64,000 nt of DNA from Cichorium intybus (taxonomy: Eukaryota > Streptophyta > Magnoliopsida > Asterales > Asteraceae), in the NCBI GenBank assembly GCA_023525715.1, contig CM042011.1, positions 372,001 to 436,000 of the forward strand, read 5' to 3'. The translations under genes and the position numbers were made by a program. The number at the start of each line of letters is the position of its first letter. The stretch's first letter is position 1. The notes under the pieces were generated by a model. It was not told where the DNA came from, made no database searches, and was given only the letters and a program-made list of their open reading frames with translations. Positions 58,429 to 64,000 of the stretch are shown here, in pieces.

Positions 58429-59409
58429 ATGATGAACGGTTCATTTTTCAGAAGTTACTCCAATCAACAACCATCACGCTCTGCCCGATCCGTGCCAGTC
58501 CAACAAGCCCAACAAAGATCATTGCCGAAGGTGGTTTCTGTGCCAGTTCACTTCATTTCATCTGAGCAACCACGAACTACATTATTGATGTTGAAGGATT
58601 CGGCGGCGCTTAAGATTCAAAAAGTGTTCAGAGGGTTTATGGTTAGGAAGAGCGTGAAGAAGGTCGCTTCAATCAGACATGAGGTTAGTGAAATCGAACG
58701 AAGGATCAACGATATCGAAGTTGTTGATCTGATTCGTAGAGATGCAAAGGAGCGGTTGAGGATGAGTGAGACACTGATGTCTTTGCTTTTCCAATTGGAT
58801 TCGATTCGTGGTGTTGATTGTGGCGTTAGGATTCTGAGGAAAGCGGTTACGAGGAAGGCAATCGCGTTGCAGGAGAAAGTGGACTCAATTGCGCAGGCTG
58901 ATCATCAAACCCTAGATTCATCTAAAAACGATTATGGTGAAATTGATGGTCGAAATACCTCAGGACAAGTCGCAGAAACCTCGGCCGTAGAGGATGATGC
59001 AGACGGCGGTGTCGTAAAGGAGATGGTTGAGAATCGCGATCCTGTTAGTGCAGCAGAGACATGTGATGTAAATGAAAGTATGGAAGCCAGTCCCACAGCT
59101 GAATCGACGGAAATTGGGAAAGAATATCATACATCCATTGCTGGTTCAATGGTAGTGCAGAAAGACGAGGAAGATAATGATGATAGGGGAAACAGGGAAC
59201 TCCTGAAGAATCTGATGGCGGATAATGATAAGATGATGAAGTTAATGATGCAGATTTCCGAGAGGAACGAAATGCAGACCAGGATGATTAACTCGTTAAG
59301 CCGAAGAGTGGAGCAATTGGAGAATGCATTGATGACGGACAAGCTGAGGAGAAAGAAGAAGACACGTGTTGCTTCAAGAACTACGGACAAAGATAATTTC
59401 TCCATTTGA
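58429..59409 (+). CDS. BAG family co-chaperone with IQ motif, tandem copy 2
   Basis: Intronless, 326 residues. The first 160 residues are nearly the same as in copy 1: IQ motif IQKVFRGFMVRK, BAG domain with EVSEIERRINDIE, AKERLRMSETLMSLLFQLDSI and AVTRKAIALQEK. The acidic linker is more diverged, with small indels (HTSIAGSMVVQKDEEDNDD). The C-terminal coiled coil (DNDKMMKLMMQISERNEMQ) is conserved, with a slightly longer basic end. Promoter block, TATA position and leader are shared with copy 1, so the duplicated unit includes the promoter. Same inferred role: Hsp70 nucleotide exchange, calmodulin-responsive, possibly heat-induced. Confidence 0.92.
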   Translation: MMNGSFFRSYSNQQPSRSARSVPVQQAQQRSLPKVVSVPVHFISSEQPRTTLLMLKDSAALKIQKVFRGFMVRKSVKKVASIRHEVSEIERRINDIEVVDLIRRDAKERLRMSETLMSLLFQLDSIRGVDCGVRILRKAVTRKAIALQEKVDSIAQADHQTLDSSKNDYGEIDGRNTSGQVAETSAVEDDADGGVVKEMVENRDPVSAAETCDVNESMEASPTAESTEIGKEYHTSIAGSMVVQKDEEDNDDRGNRELLKNLMADNDKMMKLMMQISERNEMQTRMINSLSRRVEQLENALMTDKLRRKKKTRVASRTTDKDNFSI

Positions 59410-60662
59410 GTTGGATTTAGTTTGGTTAATTTGTGAAATGAAAATATTTGAATGTTGAGACTGAGAGAATTTTATGAATAGTCAGATTCTTTTGTTTACG
59501 GAATCTTTCTTGTCTAATTCTTTATTTACTTTTTTTCTAAAAGGTAACGGACTCTTGATTCTTGTATGTTATTTATTACTCGGGAGGTTTTTAGGGACTC
59601 TTGATTATTGTAACAACAAGACGCTAAAGTAATAGCTGCAATACAAAGAAATGAAACGAAAATAGGATGCCATAAAACACAAATAACTGACACCAAACCA
59701 CGATCACTGATAATTTCCACCTCAACACCTGGATTTGGTGGAGTGTACACCAAGATAGGTTTCCATTCGAGGATGCTGATGTTAAAAGTTTATTAATGGC
59801 TACTTATTTCTGTGTCATACAGTAGAAATAACAATATAAGTTGATCCGATTGATGATCGTGTTCAGAAGCAATATGGTGCTATATTTTTTGGTTCTTGTG
59901 GTTGACTAAATTGCAGCACAATGCCATCAAACCATTTTGACCATCAAAGTTCAAATTGTGGTTTTTGGAAATTTTAGCAAAAAATTACATCTTTATATCT
60001 AATCTTCTGATAACCGACAGGGTTATATGTAAATGAATTGTTCAATAGCGGATTTTACTCTCTAGGAATTTGGACAGGCATTAGGATCTTAGACACACAT
60101 ATGCTGCATGATCCTAATACCAATAAATAATACTACTTAAAAGAACAAACAAGATTTAAGGTTCTATTTTGTCAGTTACATAAAGATTAACCCCAAAAGG
60201 GAGGTTCAGTCATAACTATAACTTAAAGAATGCATACCACTTTTTGAATATGTTTATAGATAATATACATGCTATAACAATATATATTGCATCAGGTATA
60301 TTTGATTAATTTCAACTGGAAAAAAACCTAAATTACATAGACAGAAAGGGCATGGATAATATCCCACCTCTATACCATTAAGCACTTATCTCATTGATTA
60401 ATTTAAACTATTTACAACCACTGACCATTAAGCACTTATCTCATTCATTAATCTTGTCCTTATGCTTATTAATTCAAGCTCATTGGTCCACCTTGTGTAC
60501 GGTATATAATGGATACCAGAGATACTGAATTGATCCACAACATTTACACAAGTTCAGATACAAAGCCATGTTATTCATTACATTTGGTAATCTCCATATT
60601 TCAAGCAGACGACAACTTGCTGAAAGAAATTGAGTATAAGGTCCATCTTAAGCAATCACTAA
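59410..60662. other. Intergenic after BAG copy 2
   Basis: No gene recognised. A 25-bp phrase ACCATTAAGCACTTATCTCATT occurs twice (about 60377 and 60424). The rest is AT-rich and unassigned. Confidence 0.4.
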
Positions 60663-61757
60663 GGGTGCGTTTAGTTGCGGAAAATTGTTTTCCGTTTTCC
60701 ATTTTTCATTTTCAGGAAAACGAAATGAGTTTTCATTTTCAGTTTTCTATTAAAAATTTAGAAAACGCGTTTAGATAAAACCGATTCCGTTTTCATTTTC
60801 TATTTTAGAAAAACAGAAAACGTGTTTAGATATCTATTTTCTATCAATTTTCATTTTCCAATTTTTGATTTGGGGTTGTGCGGGTAAGTGGGTAGGGTGG
60901 GTGTATGGGGGTGGGGTGGGGTAGGGTAGGGGGTGGGGTGGGGTAGGGTGGGGGTGGGGGTAGGTGGAGGTGGAGTGAGGTGGGGGTAGGTGGTTGGTGG
61001 GTGAGGTTTGGGTGGAGGTGGGGTGGGGGTGGAGGTGGGTGGGGTGGGGGTAGGTGGAGGTGGAGTGAGGTGGGGGTGGGTGAGGGTTGGGTAGGGTGGG
61101 TGGTGGGTGGTGCGTAGGGGTGGGGGTGGGTTGGGGTAGGTGGAGGTGGGTGGGGTGGGGTGGGGGTAGGAGGTGGAGGTGGGGGTGGGTGGTGGTGGGT
61201 GAGGGTTGGGTAAGGTGGGTGGGTGGGTGGGGTGGGGGTGAGGTGGAGGTGGGTGGGGTGGGGGTAGGAGGTGGAGGTTGAGTGAGGTGGTGGTGGGTGA
61301 GGGTTGGGTGGGGTGGGGGTGGTGTGGTGTAGGTGGAGATGGGTTGGGTGGGGGTAGGGGTGGGAGGTGGGTGTGGGTGGAGGTGGGTGGTGGTAGGTGG
61401 GGTGGGGGTGCGTAGGGGTAGGGTAGGGTGGGTAAGGTGGGTGGGTAGGGTGGGGTAGGTGGTGGTGTGGGGGTGGGTGTAGATGTAATTTTAGGGGTGT
61501 ATGTGAGAATGAGTGTGTGTGTGTATGTGTGTTTTTGTATATTTTAGAACAATTTTGGAAATAGAAAAATTTAGAAAACAATAAATTTGGGTTTTCCAAA
61601 ATTTTCCAAATTCTTTGTAGTTTTTGGAAAATGAAAAATTTTCAATTTTTTGGAAAACTTTGGAAAAATTGACGAACTAAACGCGTTTTCCGATTTCTCA
61701 TTTTTCTTGGAAAAATTTTCCGGAAAACAGAGCAGTTTTCCGCAACTAAACGCACCC
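60663..61757. mobile_element. TAA-flanked MITE (PIF/Harbinger-like) containing a G-rich tract, 1095 bp
   Basis: Left end GGGTGCGTTTAGTTGCGG and right end its exact reverse complement, flanked by TAA (60660-60662, 61758-61760). Subterminal arms of GTTTTC/GAAAAC repeats also pair. The centre is the G-rich tract. No transposase. Confidence 0.8.
60871..61485 (+). repeat. Ultra-G-rich minisatellite, about 610 bp
   Basis: The plus strand is almost only G and T, with a few A and very rare C; GGGTGGGG, GGTGGAGGTGG and GGGTAGGG are shuffled without a fixed period. Runs of three to five G recur every few bases, so many G-quadruplexes are possible. The minus-strand 251-residue Pro/His/Thr ORF is a translation of this tract. 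Confidence 0.92.
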
Positions 61758-62440
61758 TAACTATTTCAGATGATTCATTTTACAAGGTCATATAATCAAC
61801 ATGCTAGAGAGCGGGAACGTTTGGTTGTACCACGGGCCAAATTAGTTGTACCCAAAGCATTACCATTGTATCAGGGGTATCTCTATGTCCAGTTTTAGAG
61901 TTTAGACCATTACCCATTTTGAGTAAGCTTTCGCAGGAGCATCAACCGGTCCGTACTCATTTTCTATCTATAAAACTGAGCATTAAAATTCAGATTAGTT
62001 ATGGGTTACCTTAAAATTAAGATCCAAGTAATGAATATAGGAAAAGGTCAAAACATGAGATTTGAGGTTCAAGAAAACCCCTCTCACTTCATTATGTTGA
62101 CTATTTTCTGTGTAAATCTTTCCATTGCATTCTTTACAATCATAAGAATATAGAATTATACAAAATAAGAAAAAGGGTTTATAATCAACTTCCGAAATTC
62201 GAAATTCCAACCTTGAAAAGTCCATTGTCCGTTGCAAAAGACATACCAAGGTATATATACATAACCCAAACAGGAACTTCCTGAAATCACTTTTTTTTTC
62301 GTTTTAGATTGTTAAATGATAGAAAACTTATATATTTTAAGCTTTTAACAAACTATAAAATTTGGAATGCACATTTTTTATTACCTGAATTTCCACTCGG
62401 AAAAAACATAAGGGCAACTCTGTGGAGTAAGAGAACTAGG
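61758..62440. other. Intergenic, nothing recognised
   Basis: AT-rich sequence with no supported gene. Confidence 0.4.
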
Positions 62441-62940
62441 GATGTGCAAAATAACTGTTGAAACCGGACCGAACCGGAACCGCATGGGAACTGATTATGC
62501 AATTTGGTTCGATTCTCCTTCCTTGAACTTCCGATTTTGGTTTTTTGGGTCCGGCTCTGTTCTATCCGGTTCCGGAACCGATCTCGTCCCTAACCGCTAA
62601 GAATTAGCAAATTACATATAGAACTTAATCAAACCGGAGCCAAACTGCATGGGAAAAGATCTCGTCCCTGACCACTAGGGATGAGCAAAATTACATGGGA
62701 ACCACTAAGGATGAGCAAAATTACAATTCCTTGAATTTCCTTTTTCGATTTTGTTGTTCAGTCCCGGTTCGCTTCTGTCCAGTTCCAGAACCGATCTCGT
62801 CCCTAACCACTACGGATGAGCAAAATGACATTTAAAATCGAACTGCAACCGGAACTGCATGAGAACCGATTATGTAATTCGGTTCAGTTCTCGATTCCTT
62901 GAATTTCCTTTTTCGATTTCGTTTTTTTGCAATGTTGCAA
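62435..62940. repeat. hAT-like MITE ends, nested and repeated
   Basis: AGGGATG(T/A)GCAAAAT starts occur at about 62440, 62678, 62707 and 62815, with complementary CTCGTCCCTAACC at about 62583, 62663 and 62798. AACCGGAACCGCATGGGAAC and TTCGATT/CTTGAATTTCC blocks are repeated between them. Several related MITE copies appear inserted into or recombined with each other. Confidence 0.55.
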
Positions 62941-63262
62941 AAGTCGCTAGGCGTTGCTAGGTCGGTCGACTAGCGAGTAGCGAGTACTCGGTCTAGGCGG
63001 GGAGTACTCGGATACGGTAAATACGTACATATTATATGATTATACATTCTTCAAACCCCAAAGCAACAGTCAAACAAGATCATGCAAGAGAATTTCCACA
63101 TGATACTCTACCTAACCCCTGTGAAATCTACTTAAAGACGGTTTTTCCTTTGAAAATCGTTTTAGAAAATCTTCAAATCCCCTGTTTGAGTTTGGAATCA
63201 TAGTCATGTTCATCCAAATCCTTGGAATCGCATTCTTCTTCATCCAAATCCCTCAAACCAAG

Positions 63263-63274
63263 GCTCTGATACCA
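63263..63274 (-). other. Primer-binding site (initiator tRNA-Met complement), Ty3-like element
   Basis: On the minus strand TGGTATCAGAGC lies three bases after the LTR end at 63278. Confidence 0.8.
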
Positions 63275-63277
63275 ACT

Positions 63278-63482
63278 TGTAACACCCCAAATCCAGAGTA
63301 AAAGTTTTTGTTTTAAAAACATATCAAATACATAAAACGGTGGAGGGGGGAATTGGAACCATCCAAATTAAACCCAACATTTAAAAACATACAAACCGGG
63401 TTTAACAAAATAGTTACAAACATTATTCAGCAAAAGACTTGAATATCAAAACCCCAGATGCGATATAGTCACGCTGTGCTCC
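63278..63482 (-). mobile_element. 3' end of a Ty3-like LTR, cut by a copia LTR
   Basis: On the minus strand it ends GGATTTGGGGTGTTACA, directly before the primer site. Only about 205 bp remain before the copia LTR begins at 63483. The leader downstream (63262 and below) has no gag. Confidence 0.7.
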
Positions 63483-64000
63483 TGTTGGATTAAGGTGTCT
63501 AAGCCATAACTATAACTGACAGATGTGTTTGAATTGATGGCAGCACGGTCCTTTTGGGTTGCCTTCATAACCTGGCAGAGGACAAGATTGCATATAAGAG
63601 AGAAAGATTGATATATTATGGAAATAATATATTAATTAGAAAAAGATGAACAAATGATTTATTAATATATTACGAGAATAATATATTAATTAGAAATCAT
63701 ATTGGAATTAATTTTGGGATTAACTGTATTAATTAAAAGTGCAGGGGCTGAATTGTAATTGTTCAATAGTTAAGCAATAGACAATTAGGGTTACCCATAT
63801 GGGTTTGGACGAAATCAAGGCCTAAGGCCTTGTGGATTTCAAAACCCTAAAGGGTTTTTATAACAGTGATAAGCAGATCCTTTTATCTGATAAAAGCATT
63901 ATCATATTAGGATATTAAATAAGGCAGTTATACTCCTTATTGCTTATCACCTTGAGACTATAAATAGAGGACCTCCCCACCCCATATTCTATGCCAATTT
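63483..64000 (+). mobile_element. Copia-type LTR (TGTTGGATTAAGG family), runs off the window
   Basis: Starts TGTTGGATTAAGGTGTCTAA and matches the LTR at 5540-6311 (opposite strand) in order: GTGTCTAAGCCAT, TTTGGGTTGCC, ATTAATTAAAAGTGC, AGGGTTT segments. TATA box TATAAATAG at about 63960, 477 bp from the start, close to the 470 bp in the other copy. Confidence 0.75.

Noticed and set aside
60844..61599. A 251-residue Pro/His/Thr-rich minus-strand ORF
   Set aside because: It is only the translation of the G-rich minisatellite; no domain, and similar ORFs exist in other frames.

Overview
This is plant nuclear DNA: AT-rich, intron-bearing genes with GT-AG splice sites, and most of the sequence occupied by nested transposable elements. 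Gene content (MORC ATPase, Ole e 1-type proline-rich protein, BAG co-chaperones, a SIZ1 fragment) and the LTR families suggest a eudicot, probably Asteraceae of the lettuce type. That placement is inference; no search was possible.

Layout. 1-5.4 kb: a gag-only Ty1/copia-like remnant on the minus strand, accompanied by four copies of a conserved hairpin with changing stems, then an LTR-like stretch with a 45-bp repeat array. 5.5-6.3 kb: a copia LTR (minus). 6.3-9.6 kb: degenerate LTR-like DNA and a microsatellite. 9.7-10.8 kb: a pollen Ole e 1/proline-rich gene whose tail is cut by in-frame stops. 11.05-12.1 kb: a long-inverted-repeat element. 12.7-16.6 kb (minus): a complete 17-exon MORC GHKL-ATPase gene. 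17.58-29.60 kb (minus): an apparently intact autonomous Helitron with both ends, an 11-exon RPA-like gene and an 8-exon Rep-helicase gene; both reconstructed reading frames close exactly. 30.4-31.5 kb: a Harbinger-like element with broken ORF1. 33.75-34.77 kb: exons of a SIZ1-like gene, followed at 34.87 kb by a decayed copia element that reaches at least 44.47 kb. Its integrase is split by a 3.03-kb solo Ty3 LTR with a perfect 5-bp target duplication, and its reverse transcriptase is deleted. 46.7 kb: SINE-like tail. 48.4-50.75 kb: a 5S-rRNA-like (Cassandra-type) segment next to a Ty3 LTR. 50.75-52.96 kb: an inverted-repeat element. 52.99-54.77 kb: a Harbinger-like element with broken ORF1. 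55.0-59.4 kb: two tandemly duplicated BAG genes with heat-shock-element-like promoters, separated by two inverted-repeat elements. 60.7-61.8 kb: a TAA-flanked MITE holding about 600 bp of extremely G-rich DNA. 62.4-64 kb: hAT-like repeats, a Ty3 LTR end with primer-binding site, and a copia LTR of the same family as the one at 6.3 kb.

Likely functional host genes: MORC and the two BAG genes; the Ole e 1 gene may be functional in truncated form. The Helitron genes form their own module: RPA-like single-strand binding protein plus Rep-helicase, in the same orientation, RPA first. Everything else is transposon-derived, broken or unrecognised.
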